DNA from: Actinobaculum massiliense
Lineage (GTDB): Bacteria; Actinomycetota; Actinomycetes; Actinomycetales; Actinomycetaceae
Reading direction: 5' to 3'
Length of the DNA stretch: 64,000 bases
Assembly (NCBI RefSeq): GCF_001457435.1
Contig: NZ_LN881717.1
Location: forward strand, 567,896-631,895
The notes below the pieces were generated by a model. The model made no database searches. It was not told the origin of the DNA and saw nothing but the letters and a program-made list of their open reading frames with translations. The translations under genes were made by a program, and so were the position numbers. How positions within the stretch are numbered: position 1 is the stretch's first letter; each line of letters begins with the position of its first letter. This document shows positions 46,281-53,820 of this stretch, one piece after another.

Positions 46281-46343
46281 CCGACACCGCTCCCCTCTTC
46301 CCACTGCCGTCCTTTTCTTTCCGACGCCGCTCCCCTTCTTTCC
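46281..46343. repeat. Imperfect 40-bp tandem repeat, pyrimidine-rich
   Basis: CGAC(A/G)CCGCTCCCCT followed by C/T tracts begins at 46281 and again at 46321. In lutA mRNA the strand would be purine-rich (GGGAAAG-type). Confidence 0.65.
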
Positions 46344-46453
46344 CGCGTCGTCTCCCGGGCCGCGAGCACCCCGCAAAAGTGCGATCTAGCTGGGAAAAGT
46401 CCGCGAACGTGAGCCATCAAACACCCAAATTTTGGAAATTTCCCCTCGACAAC

Positions 46454-46483
46454 TTGCGTTTTGCGCGATCCATGCTCCAAGAT
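46454..46483 (+). promoter_or_regulatory. Candidate promoter of the met operon
   Basis: TTGCGT (46454-46459) and CAAGAT (46478-46483) are 18 bases apart. Transcription would begin near 46490, about 27 nt before the leader ORF. Both hexamers are imperfect. Confidence 0.4.
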
Positions 46484-46516
46484 AGAGGCAGTTATTCATC
46501 GTTCGAAAGGAATCGG

Positions 46517-46606
46517 ATGGCTCGCGCTCTTGCCATGATGACCGCCATGTCCATGTACATGGCGAACATGCGCATGCGCTCCGAGCTTGCTCCCGAAGAC
46601 CTTTAG
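46517..46606 (+). CDS. Met-rich leader peptide of the methionine importer operon (29 aa)
   Basis: A 29-codon ORF with eight Met codons (positions 1, 7, 8, 11, 13, 15, 18, 20), beginning MARALAMMTAMSMYMANMRM. GAAAGGA lies six bases before the ATG. Its TAG is 20 bases before an intrinsic terminator, beyond which lies metN. Bases 46585-46588 (GCTT) and 46592-46595 (CCCG) in its last third can pair with the terminator's 5' arm at 46627-46634. A ribosome stalled at Met codons would leave these free and prevent termination; one reaching the stop would cover them. I infer a methionine-sensing attenuation leader. The peptide itself probably has no other role. Confidence 0.75.
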   Translation: MARALAMMTAMSMYMANMRMRSELAPEDL

Positions 46607-46626
46607 AGAACTAACCAACGTAGAGG

Positions 46627-46653
46627 CGGGAAGCGAGCGGCTTCCCGTTTTTT
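46627..46653 (+). terminator. Intrinsic terminator (attenuator) before metN
   Basis: CGGGAAGC (46627-46634), loop GAGCG, GCTTCCCG (46640-46647), then six T. A textbook Rho-independent terminator, placed between the Met-rich ORF and metN. Confidence 0.9.
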
Positions 46654-46700
46654 ATTGGGTTGCCGGCCGTCTGTTTTCACCGAGAACGCGGCACTTGCTT

Positions 46701-46734
46701 CCAGCTCCTGCGCAAAGATCAAAGAAAGAGCTGG
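46701..46734 (+). promoter_or_regulatory. Hairpin over the metN ribosome binding site
   Basis: CCAGCTC (46701-46707) pairs perfectly with GAGCTGG (46728-46734), ending one base before the ATG at 46736. The purine-rich AAAGAAAGAG that must serve as ribosome binding site lies in the loop and 3' arm, so the fold could lower metN translation. Confidence 0.5.
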
Positions 46735-46735
46735 A

Positions 46736-47875
46736 ATGTCATCCACATCTTCACTCGAGAATCCGGAGGGTTCGCTCAGCGAACTAACCCCCGGCCTCTC
46801 CCCCGAAGAGGACCCGAACTTCCCGATTATTAAGCTAGAGAACATCACGAAGATCTTTAGCGCCGGGAAAACAAGTAGCGTCCTCGCCGTCAAAGACGTC
46901 AGCCTCGATATTTATCGCGGCGATATCTTCGGAATTATCGGATTCTCCGGAGCCGGAAAATCCACCCTCGTACGTTGCATCAACCTGCTGGAACGCCCCA
47001 CAAAGGGAACCGTGACGGTGCGCGGAAAAGACCTCACGCGCCTACCGGCCTCCAAGCTACGCGCCGAGCGCACGAAGATCGGCATGATTTTCCAGCACTT
47101 CAATCTTCTCCCCTCACGCACGATCGCGGAGAATGTGGCCTACCCGCTTGCCGGCTCGGGCCTTTCTAAGAAGAAGATCAAGGCAAAGGTTGCCCGCCTC
47201 CTCGATTTGGTAGGAATTGCGGATAAAGCTGACGCTCACCCGGGTGAGCTCTCCGGCGGCCAAAAGCAGCGCGTCGCTATTGCCCGCGCTCTGGCCAATG
47301 ATCCGGAGATCCTGCTCTGCGACGAGGCCACCTCCGCCCTCGATCCGCAAACAACCCAATCAATTCTTGATCTTCTGCGCGATTTGCAAAAGCGCCTCGA
47401 CCTCACCGTCGTCGTCATTACCCATGAGATGGCGGTAGTCAAGGAAATCTGCAACCGCATCGCGGTGATGGAGAACGGCGAAGTGGTGGAAGAGGGCGAT
47501 ATCCTCAGCGTCTTCACCAATCCGCAACAGGAAGTCACGCAAAACTTCATTCGCTCTACCTCCCCACTCACCAAGGCCAATCGGCTGATTGAGGAAGGCT
47601 CCCCGGTGGTGGACCTCGAGCCGGGCGAACTCATTGTGCGCCTCAGCTACCGCGAGCAACGCGTTTCCGAGCCGCTGATTTCGGGAATTTCTCGCCGCTT
47701 TGGCGTCAATCTCAACATTATTTCTGCCGATGTACAGATCGTGAATGGTTCGCCGGTGGGCGGCATTGTGGCGATCGTTTCCGGCCCCGAACGCGATGTT
47801 GCCAACGCGCTCGGTTACTTCAAGGACAACAACGTCGGAACGGAGGTGCTCAAAGATGCACGACTTCCTCGTTAG
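46736..47875 (+). CDS. metN: Methionine ABC transporter ATPase
   Basis: 379 residues. An N-terminal extension of about 25 residues precedes the ABC domain: Walker A GFSGAGKST (about 69), Q-loop FQHFNLLPSRT, signature LSGGQKQRVAIARAL, Walker B ILLCDEATSALD. A C-terminal NIL domain (about 298-375, FGVNLNIISADVQIVNGSPV) is the methionine-binding domain that gives trans-inhibition in MetN. It drives import of L- or D-methionine with MetI and MetQ. The gene follows a Met-rich leader and terminator; its ATG has only a weak purine tract upstream, inside a hairpin. metI overlaps its 3' end by 20 bases. Confidence 0.93.
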   Translation: MSSTSSLENPEGSLSELTPGLSPEEDPNFPIIKLENITKIFSAGKTSSVLAVKDVSLDIYRGDIFGIIGFSGAGKSTLVRCINLLERPTKGTVTVRGKDLTRLPASKLRAERTKIGMIFQHFNLLPSRTIAENVAYPLAGSGLSKKKIKAKVARLLDLVGIADKADAHPGELSGGQKQRVAIARALANDPEILLCDEATSALDPQTTQSILDLLRDLQKRLDLTVVVITHEMAVVKEICNRIAVMENGEVVEEGDILSVFTNPQQEVTQNFIRSTSPLTKANRLIEEGSPVVDLEPGELIVRLSYREQRVSEPLISGISRRFGVNLNIISADVQIVNGSPVGGIVAIVSGPERDVANALGYFKDNNVGTEVLKDARLPR

Positions 47876-48539
47876 CTTCATCCCCAACGTGATGGATCGG
47901 CTCCCCGAGTTCTACCAGTCGATTATTGACACCATCGTTATGACGGTGTGGTCCGGGGCGGTTTCGTTTATTTTGGGTCTGATCTTCGGAATTCTTCTGG
48001 TGGTCACCAAGCCGGGCGGCATTTTGCAAAACGGCCCGGTCTTCCAGACGGTTGACAAGGTGACGAACATTTTCCGTTCCATCCCCTTTATCGTTTTGCT
48101 CACCGCCGTGATGCCTCTGTCTCGCCTCATTATGGACACCGGCATCGGGGTGAAAGGCGCGATCGTTCCGCTCGTTTTCGGATGCACGCCGTTCTTCACG
48201 CGCCAGGTGGAAAGCGCGCTCTCGCAGGTTGATTCCGGCCTAGTCGAAGCCGCCCAGGCAATGGGCAAAAGCTCGCCGGACATTATCTGGAACGTCTACC
48301 TCAAGGAATCAATTGCTCCGCTAGCTCGGGCAACCACCATCACCACAATTTCACTCATTGGCCTCACGGCCATGGCCGGCGCGGTCGGCGCGGGCGGTCT
48401 GGGTAACTTCGCTATCCAGTACGGCCACGACCGCAACATGCTCGACGTCACCTGGGTCACCGTTTTGGTGCTCATCATTATGGTCTCGTTCGTGCAGATC
48501 CTGGGTAATCACATTGCCCGCAAGAACACTTGGAAATAA
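47856..48539 (+). CDS. metI: Methionine ABC transporter permease
   Basis: 227 residues with five membrane helices (about 22-45, 62-85, 90-112, 150-172, 193-215). The ATPase-docking loop is around GLVEAAQAMGKSSPDIIWNVYL. The pattern SFILGLIFGILLVVTKPGGI is typical of MetI. ATG 47856 lies inside the end of metN with GGAGGTG seven bases upstream, so translation is coupled. It forms the membrane channel as a dimer. Confidence 0.93.
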   Translation: MHDFLVSFIPNVMDRLPEFYQSIIDTIVMTVWSGAVSFILGLIFGILLVVTKPGGILQNGPVFQTVDKVTNIFRSIPFIVLLTAVMPLSRLIMDTGIGVKGAIVPLVFGCTPFFTRQVESALSQVDSGLVEAAQAMGKSSPDIIWNVYLKESIAPLARATTITTISLIGLTAMAGAVGAGGLGNFAIQYGHDRNMLDVTWVTVLVLIIMVSFVQILGNHIARKNTWK

Positions 48540-48603
48540 GAACACCGGGAAGTAAATCTCCGCGCACGGTTAGCCGCCCCGGATGTGAAGAAAGGAAACA
48601 CTC

Positions 48604-49569
48604 ATGAGCACTTCTATAAAGGCTCGCAAAGTTGCCATTATTGGCGCTGGGCACGTTGGCTCGCACGTTGGCTATGCGCTGGGAACCCAGGGCTTGGCCT
48701 CCGAGGTTATTTACATCGACCCACCCGCTCCCGAAAAGGCCAGTGCGCAGGCGCTTGATTTGCAGGATGCCGTTTCCTACCTACCCGCTCACACCGTTTT
48801 CCGCGCCGGCACCTACGCCGATATTTCCGATGCGGCCATCGTGGTGATCGCCGCCGGCCCGTTGCCCGATTATGAGAAGGGCGAGCGTGACCGGTTGGAT
48901 ACCTTGCCCGCCACTGTCGCGGTGGTGGACGACGTTGTTGCCGGGCTGGCCGAATCGGGCTTCTCGGGGATTATCGTGACGATCTCCAACCCCGCGGATG
49001 TCATTGCTAACTACATTGCCGAAAAGTTGGACTGGCCGCGGCGGCGAATTCTTTCCACCGGCACCGGCTTGGATTCGGCGCGGTTGCGCCGCGCCATTGG
49101 CGTGGCGCTGGGCGTCGAACAGAAATCAGTGAACGCTTACATGCTCGGTGAGCACGGGGAAAACCAGTTCGCCGGGTGGTCGCGGGTTACGGTTGGCGGC
49201 ATTCCGCTGACAACCTACCTGGGCGATGATAGCGATTTCGACTACGCGGGTATTGAGGACGCGGCGCGCTCAGCGGGATGGACGATTCTTTGCGGCAAGG
49301 GCTCCACGGAGTTTGGCATCGCCACCACCACCGCGCAGATTGTGCGGGCGATTCTCGACGACGAACGCGCGCTACTTCCGGTTTCTGCCTACCTGGACGG
49401 CGAATACGGGGAAAGCGGAATTTACGCTTCGGTCCCCGCACAACTCGGAGCTGAGGGGGTGATTGCCGTTCCCGAACTGCCGCTTTCCGACGATGAGCAG
49501 AAGCTCTTTGCGGATTGCGCCAGCCAACTCCACGCGAATTTCGAGAAGGCTCTAGAGCTCGGCCGCTAG
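48604..49569 (+). CDS. L-lactate/L-2-hydroxyacid dehydrogenase family (2-hydroxyisocaproate dehydrogenase-like)
   Basis: 321 residues. NAD-binding IIGAGHVGSHVGYAL (about 12-26), ISNPADV, GTGLDSARLRRAIG (Asp157, Arg160) and the proton-relay His184 in GEHGENQFAGWS mark the LDH family. The substrate loop AGPLPDYEKGERDRLD differs from the compact AGxxQKPGExRL of true lactate dehydrogenases, suggesting a bulkier 2-oxo acid. It lies between metI and metQ with its own AAAGGA. I infer that it may reduce 4-methylthio-2-oxobutyrate, the methionine keto acid; ordinary lactate activity cannot be excluded. Confidence 0.82.
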   Translation: MSTSIKARKVAIIGAGHVGSHVGYALGTQGLASEVIYIDPPAPEKASAQALDLQDAVSYLPAHTVFRAGTYADISDAAIVVIAAGPLPDYEKGERDRLDTLPATVAVVDDVVAGLAESGFSGIIVTISNPADVIANYIAEKLDWPRRRILSTGTGLDSARLRRAIGVALGVEQKSVNAYMLGEHGENQFAGWSRVTVGGIPLTTYLGDDSDFDYAGIEDAARSAGWTILCGKGSTEFGIATTTAQIVRAILDDERALLPVSAYLDGEYGESGIYASVPAQLGAEGVIAVPELPLSDDEQKLFADCASQLHANFEKALELGR

Positions 49570-49630
49570 TCCGGGCGAAAAACTTACCGCGGCGCCCGGT
49601 GCGCGGCGAACACAAAAGCAAAAATAAAGC

Positions 49631-49673
49631 ATTGCCTTCGGCAATAAAGACATCACCCGCTGATGCGGGATGC
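49631..49673 (+). other. Two small hairpins before metQ
   Basis: ATTGCC-TTC-GGCAAT (49631-49645) and CCCGC-TGAT-GCGGG with outer CAT/ATG pairing (49651-49672). No T-tract follows. They may mark processing or stabilise a separate, more abundant metQ mRNA. Confidence 0.45.
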
Positions 49674-49685
49674 GAAAGGAAAGAC

Positions 49686-50555
49686 ATGAAACTCCGCAAG
49701 ACTCTTACCGCCACTTTGGCGGCACTCGCCCTGGCTCTCACCGCCTGCGGCGGCTCCGGCTCCACCGCCGGCTCGAATGGCGCCGAGGGCGGGAAGACCA
49801 CCGTCAAACTCGGCGTTGTGGGAGCGCTCTACGAAGACCTGTGGGAGCCCGCTAAGGAGAAGCTCGCCGGCGAAGGAATTGAGCTGAAGTTCCAGCAGTT
49901 CGCTGATTACGTCACTCCGAACAACGCACTCAATAATGGCGAGATTGACCTCAATGCTTTCCAACACGAGATCTTCCTCAACACCGACGTCGAACACAAT
50001 GGCTACAAGATTGAGACCGTCGGCTACACCTTCATCCTGCCGCTGAACCTTTACTCGCAGAAGATCAAGTCAGTTGACGAGATCAAGGACGGCGACAAGA
50101 TCGGCATTCCCGATGATCCGACCAATGGCGGACGCGCGCTGAAGGTGCTTGAGGCTGCCGGGCTCATCAAGCTGAAGTCCGATGCCGGATTCTCCCCCAC
50201 CGTGGCTGATATCGAGTCTTACAAGGTAAACATCAAGATCGAGGAACTGAAGGCGAACATTATTGCCTCCTCGCTGCCGGATCTGACCGCCGGCATCGTC
50301 AACGGTAACTACGCGCTGGACTTCAACCTCGATCCGCAGACCGCAATCTTCCAGGACTCCACCCTCAAGGATCGCGAGTACTGGAACATCGTGGCCGCCC
50401 GCACCGAAGATCTTTCGGATCCGGCCAAGAAGGAAACCTTCCAGAAGGTGGTTGAGGCCTTCCAAACCGATGAGACCTCGAACGTCCTGAAGGACAAGTA
50501 CCACTCCTACTTCATCCCGGTCGGCTGGGACGAAGATCCGCTCGCTGCCAAGTAA
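49686..50555 (+). CDS. metQ: Methionine-binding lipoprotein
   Basis: 289 residues. The signal peptide ends with lipobox ALTACGG (Cys about 22). The NlpA/MetQ fold follows: VKLGVVGALYEDLWEPAKEKL, the ligand-loop FQHEIFLNTD, IGIPDDPTNGGRALKVLEAAGLI, and PVGWDEDPLAAK near the end. It captures methionine for MetNI. ATG 49686 has GAAAGGA upstream. It is the last import gene of the cluster and is followed by a long hairpin. Confidence 0.93.
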   Translation: MKLRKTLTATLAALALALTACGGSGSTAGSNGAEGGKTTVKLGVVGALYEDLWEPAKEKLAGEGIELKFQQFADYVTPNNALNNGEIDLNAFQHEIFLNTDVEHNGYKIETVGYTFILPLNLYSQKIKSVDEIKDGDKIGIPDDPTNGGRALKVLEAAGLIKLKSDAGFSPTVADIESYKVNIKIEELKANIIASSLPDLTAGIVNGNYALDFNLDPQTAIFQDSTLKDREYWNIVAARTEDLSDPAKKETFQKVVEAFQTDETSNVLKDKYHSYFIPVGWDEDPLAAK

Positions 50556-50594
50556 AGCGGCGGCCGAGTAGGTCGCAGGCACTGCCGGTAACGA

Positions 50595-50618
50595 CCACGG
50601 CCACGGCCACGGCCACGG
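50595..50618 (+). repeat. Hexanucleotide repeat (CCACGG) x 4
   Basis: Four perfect head-to-tail CCACGG copies in the metQ-aminotransferase gap. Copy number may vary by slippage. Confidence 0.9.
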
Positions 50619-50663
50619 AAGCACGCGACCACCACCGCATAGCCACCTACGGCTTTCCACGCA

Positions 50664-50725
50664 ATCGCGCGGGCATAGACCTCCGCCCTCCACGCGGCTC
50701 GGGTGTATGCCCGCGCGATCTCCTT
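50664..50725 (+). terminator. Long-stem hairpin after metQ
   Basis: ATCGCGCGGGCATA (50664-50677) and its exact complement (50706-50719) enclose a 28-base loop; CTCCTTTT follows. It probably ends the met importer transcript. Confidence 0.7.
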
Positions 50726-50747
50726 TTGGGCACAGCGGGCCCAGCAG

Positions 50748-50753
50748 TAAAAT
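50748..50753 (+). promoter_or_regulatory. -10 element of the aminotransferase gene
   Basis: TAAAAT lies about 35 bases before the ATG, after the metQ terminator, so the aminotransferase-FAD oxidase pair may be a separate unit. No clear -35. Confidence 0.45.
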
Positions 50754-50786
50754 CACTACTCGAAGCCTCGATTCAAAGGAAGCAAA

Positions 50787-51953
50787 ATGCCAGAGCTTTC
50801 CGCCAGAACAGCAACATTCACCGATTCCGTTATCCGCCGGATGACCCGCGTTTCCAGTAAGTACGGCGCGGTGAACCTATCGCAGGGATTCCCCGATTTC
50901 GATCCACCCGCGGCCATCACCAACCGCCTAGCCGAAGTTGCGCACGAGGACTTCCACCAGTACTCCACCACCTGGGGCGCACAGAATTTCCGCGAGGCGC
51001 TCGCCGCTAAACAGAGGCATTTCATGGGTATCGATGTGGATCCCGATACCGAAATCGTCACCACCTGCGGTTCCACCGAGGCAATGATGGCGGCGATGCT
51101 CACCGTCACCAACCCGGCCGATAAGGTGATCGTCTTTTCCCCGTTCTACGAAAACTACGGCGCGGACGCGATTCTCTCCGCCGCCGAACCAATTTATGTG
51201 CCGCTTCGCCCACCCGCTTTCAACTTTGACGAGCAGGAATTGGAGGCCGCCTTTGCCTCCGGAGCCCGGGCGCTTATTCTCTGCAATCCCTCCAACCCCA
51301 CCGGCAAGGTTTTTACCCGGGCCGAATTGGAGATTATCGCCAAGCTGGCCGAGCGCTACGACGCCTGGGTAATTACCGACGAAGTGTACGAGCATATTGT
51401 TTATGACGGACGCGAGCACATTTACTTCGCTACCCTGCCCGGCATGCGCCAGCGGACGATCTCCTGCTCCTCCCTTTCGAAGACCTATTCGATTACCGGG
51501 TGGCGCCTGGGATACACGATCGCGCCGCCACAGGTGACCGAGCGGATCAAAAAAGTGCACGATTTTTTGACCGTGGGAGCCGCCGCCCCCTTGCAGGAAG
51601 CGGTGATCCCGAGTTTGAAGTTCGACGACGCCTACTATCGCGAACTTCTGGCAACCTATTCGGCAAAGCGCGAGCTGTTCCTCGCGGGCCTGGATCGTGC
51701 TGGACTCACCTATGTTCGCCCCGAGGGCGCCTACTACGTTCTGGTCGATATTTCCGAGTGGGGATTCGCCTCCGACCTGGAGTTCTGTGAAGTTCTTGCG
51801 CGCGACGGCGGAGTTGGGGCCGTGCCTGGCTCCACCTTCTTCCGCGAACCCGTCAATCATTTGATTCGCTTCCACTTCGCGAAGAAGGATTCCACCCTTG
51901 AAGCGGCTCTGGATCGCCTAGCCCTTATCCGCGACAAAATTCCGACCCGCTAA
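50787..51953 (+). CDS. Class I PLP aminotransferase (methionine/kynurenine aminotransferase-like)
   Basis: 388 residues. NLSQGFPDFDPP at the N-terminus, LCNPSNPTGKVF, TDEVYEHIVYDG and SSLSKTYSITGWRLGY with Schiff-base Lys232 place it with the YbdL/kynurenine aminotransferase group, which accepts methionine and aromatic amino acids. It would convert methionine to 4-methylthio-2-oxobutyrate. AAGGAAG precedes the ATG. Location after metNIQ supports a methionine substrate, but that is inference. The FAD oxidase gene follows after 17 bases. Confidence 0.85.
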   Translation: MPELSARTATFTDSVIRRMTRVSSKYGAVNLSQGFPDFDPPAAITNRLAEVAHEDFHQYSTTWGAQNFREALAAKQRHFMGIDVDPDTEIVTTCGSTEAMMAAMLTVTNPADKVIVFSPFYENYGADAILSAAEPIYVPLRPPAFNFDEQELEAAFASGARALILCNPSNPTGKVFTRAELEIIAKLAERYDAWVITDEVYEHIVYDGREHIYFATLPGMRQRTISCSSLSKTYSITGWRLGYTIAPPQVTERIKKVHDFLTVGAAAPLQEAVIPSLKFDDAYYRELLATYSAKRELFLAGLDRAGLTYVRPEGAYYVLVDISEWGFASDLEFCEVLARDGGVGAVPGSTFFREPVNHLIRFHFAKKDSTLEAALDRLALIRDKIPTR

Positions 51954-51970
51954 CAAGGAGTGTTTCAACC

Positions 51971-53356
51971 ATGGCAACGCTTTCGTCCGCTGAGATCGCG
52001 GAAGCTCTCACGCAGTTCTTGCCCGCCAAGCAGGTGGTGACAGAATCCATTCGGAAGGAGTACCTCTCTGACTCCTTCGTGCATACGGTAGGTGAGGCGC
52101 AGGCGCTCGTCTTTGCGCAGTCCACCGAGGAAGTCTCCCGGGTCCTGGCGTGGGCGAACGAGAACCAGGTAGCGGTCACCCCGCGCGGAGCGGGAACGAA
52201 TCTGGTGGGGTCGACCATCCCTCACGGCGGCATTGTGCTTGACGTATCGCGGATCAATTACATTGATGTCCCGGACTTGGAGAATTTCACGATTACCGTG
52301 GGTCCGGGGGCAAAGCTCGCCGATGTGCAGGAATACGTGGCGCAGTTCGGGATGCTTTATGCCCCGGATCCGGGCGAGAAGACGGCGTCAATTGGCGGCA
52401 CGATTGCTACTAATGCGGGCGGAATGCGAGCCGTGAAATACGGGGTGACGCGCGATTCGGTGCGCGCGCTGGAAGTGGTGCTGGCCGACGGCCAGGTGCT
52501 CCAGCTCGGAGGGAAAACCGCCAAGGATGCCTCTGGACTGGCGCTCAAGCATCTCTTTATTGGCTCGGAGGGCACCCTCGGCATCGTCACCCGGGCGGTT
52601 TTGCGATTGGTCCCCGCCCCCGCGGCAGAGACCTCGGTACTCCTCGGGTTCCCGGATCTTGACGAAGGCATTGGCGCGGTACTCGCAATTCTTGCCTCCG
52701 GCCTCGAACCGGCGGCGGTTGAGTTCATGGACCGCAAGTCAATCGCCCTAGGCGAGGACTTCAAGGGCTTCAAATACCCGTTCCCCGAGGCGGGATCCTA
52801 TATTCTCATTAGCCTCGACGGATCGCAGCAGGCGGTGAGCTACGGCGTCGAACAACTACGCCAGGACGCCGAAAGCCTCGGGGCGCTGGGGGTTGAGGTC
52901 CTCAGCAACCCGGCCGACCGCGCGCGGGTGTGGGAGCTGCGCGGCGATCTGGTCAAAGCCGTGGAGGCGATCTCCGAACAAGAACCCATCGATATTGTGG
53001 TACCGCTCGGGGCACTGGCCGAATACGTCAGCTCAATTGGTGAGCTGTCAGAACGCACCGGCATGCGCATGGTCGCTTTCGGCCACGCCGGAGACGGCAA
53101 TGTGCATCTGTGCGTACTGCGCGACGGGCGTAGCGACGAAGCGTGGGCAACCGAATTGCAAGCCACCCTCGATCAGCTTTATGCCAGCGCGCATGAGTTT
53201 GGCGGCCTCACCAGCGGCGAGCACGGTATTGGCCTGGCCAAGCGGCGCTTCTTCCTGGCCTCCACTCCCCCAGAAAACCTCGCGGCAATGCGGGCAATCA
53301 AGGGTGCCCTCGACCCGCGCGGCATCCTCAACCCGGGAAAGTCGTACCAGGCCTAG
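51971..53356 (+). CDS. FAD-linked 2-hydroxyacid oxidase/dehydrogenase (GlcD type)
   Basis: 461 residues. An FAD_binding_4 (PCMH) domain (about 40-215; VTPRGAGTNLVGSTIPHGG, PDPGEKTASIGGTIATNAGG) and an FAD-oxidase C-terminal domain with FGHAGDGNVHL and SGEHGIGLAKRRF define the glycolate/D-lactate dehydrogenase family. It oxidises 2-hydroxy acids to 2-oxo acids. The gene is close behind the aminotransferase with AAGGAG before the ATG. In this setting it might oxidise the D-hydroxy analogue of methionine, or simply D-lactate. Confidence 0.87.
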   Translation: MATLSSAEIAEALTQFLPAKQVVTESIRKEYLSDSFVHTVGEAQALVFAQSTEEVSRVLAWANENQVAVTPRGAGTNLVGSTIPHGGIVLDVSRINYIDVPDLENFTITVGPGAKLADVQEYVAQFGMLYAPDPGEKTASIGGTIATNAGGMRAVKYGVTRDSVRALEVVLADGQVLQLGGKTAKDASGLALKHLFIGSEGTLGIVTRAVLRLVPAPAAETSVLLGFPDLDEGIGAVLAILASGLEPAAVEFMDRKSIALGEDFKGFKYPFPEAGSYILISLDGSQQAVSYGVEQLRQDAESLGALGVEVLSNPADRARVWELRGDLVKAVEAISEQEPIDIVVPLGALAEYVSSIGELSERTGMRMVAFGHAGDGNVHLCVLRDGRSDEAWATELQATLDQLYASAHEFGGLTSGEHGIGLAKRRFFLASTPPENLAAMRAIKGALDPRGILNPGKSYQA

Positions 53357-53373
53357 CTACTCGCTGCCGCGGT

Positions 53374-53706
53374 TTACTGATCGTTGATCTGCAGTTCGTT
53401 CCCGTCGGGGTCGACCACCCGCAGGGAAGGGCCGAAGTTCTCTTCACAGATCCTGCCTCCATCGAAGCCCGCAGCTACGAGTCGCTCCCGGACCTCTTCC
53501 AACGGGGATTCAGCCACCATGATCACCACAAATCCGTCCTTGGGGGATTGTGCAGTATCCCTGGCATGGATGGCCATCACGCCACCCGAAGCTTTTCCCT
53601 CCGTACAAGTCAGGTCCACTTCCTGATCGAACTCAATGCCTAAAGCGCGGTAAAAGCGAACGTTGGCCTCAACATTTCCAGCGTAATTGGCTACCAGTAG
53701 TTTCAT
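53374..53706 (-). CDS. VOC (glyoxalase/bleomycin resistance) family protein
   Basis: 110 residues, a single VOC unit: VEANVRFYRALGIEFDQEVD, then the C-terminal strand LRVVDPDGNELQI with the typical metal-position Glu. Likely a dimeric metal enzyme or binding protein of unknown substrate. GGAGGA lies directly before ATG 53706. It ends 17 bases from the convergent FAD oxidase gene. Confidence 0.83.
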   Translation of the reverse strand: MKLLVANYAGNVEANVRFYRALGIEFDQEVDLTCTEGKASGGVMAIHARDTAQSPKDGFVVIMVAESPLEEVRERLVAAGFDGGRICEENFGPSLRVVDPDGNELQINDQ

Positions 53707-53820
53707 TTTTCCTCCGACAAGGCATAAAGGACTATCCGCTTCGACGAATGAAGTGTGCGAATGTTCAACTATTTTAGTGGCTTCTATAACCTTGACCTAG
53801 GGGTTTGCGTCGCCTGCCGC

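Larger units (their letters stand above)
46112..46516. other. 405-base divergent gap between lutA and the met leader ORF
   Basis: It contains a pyrimidine-rich imperfect tandem repeat (46281-46343), an AT-rich stretch near 46230-46255 that may hold the lutA promoter, and the met leader promoter near its right end. An 89-codon open frame on the minus strand (46211-46480) shows no ribosome binding site or known motif. Confidence 0.6.

Noticed and set aside
46211-46480. 89-codon minus-strand ORF upstream of lutA
   Set aside because: No start signal, composition follows the pyrimidine-rich repeat; more likely leader or promoter DNA.
46112-46740. SAM riboswitch or T-box before metN
   Set aside because: I found no T-box sequence or SAM-riboswitch core; the Met-rich ORF and terminator explain the region better.
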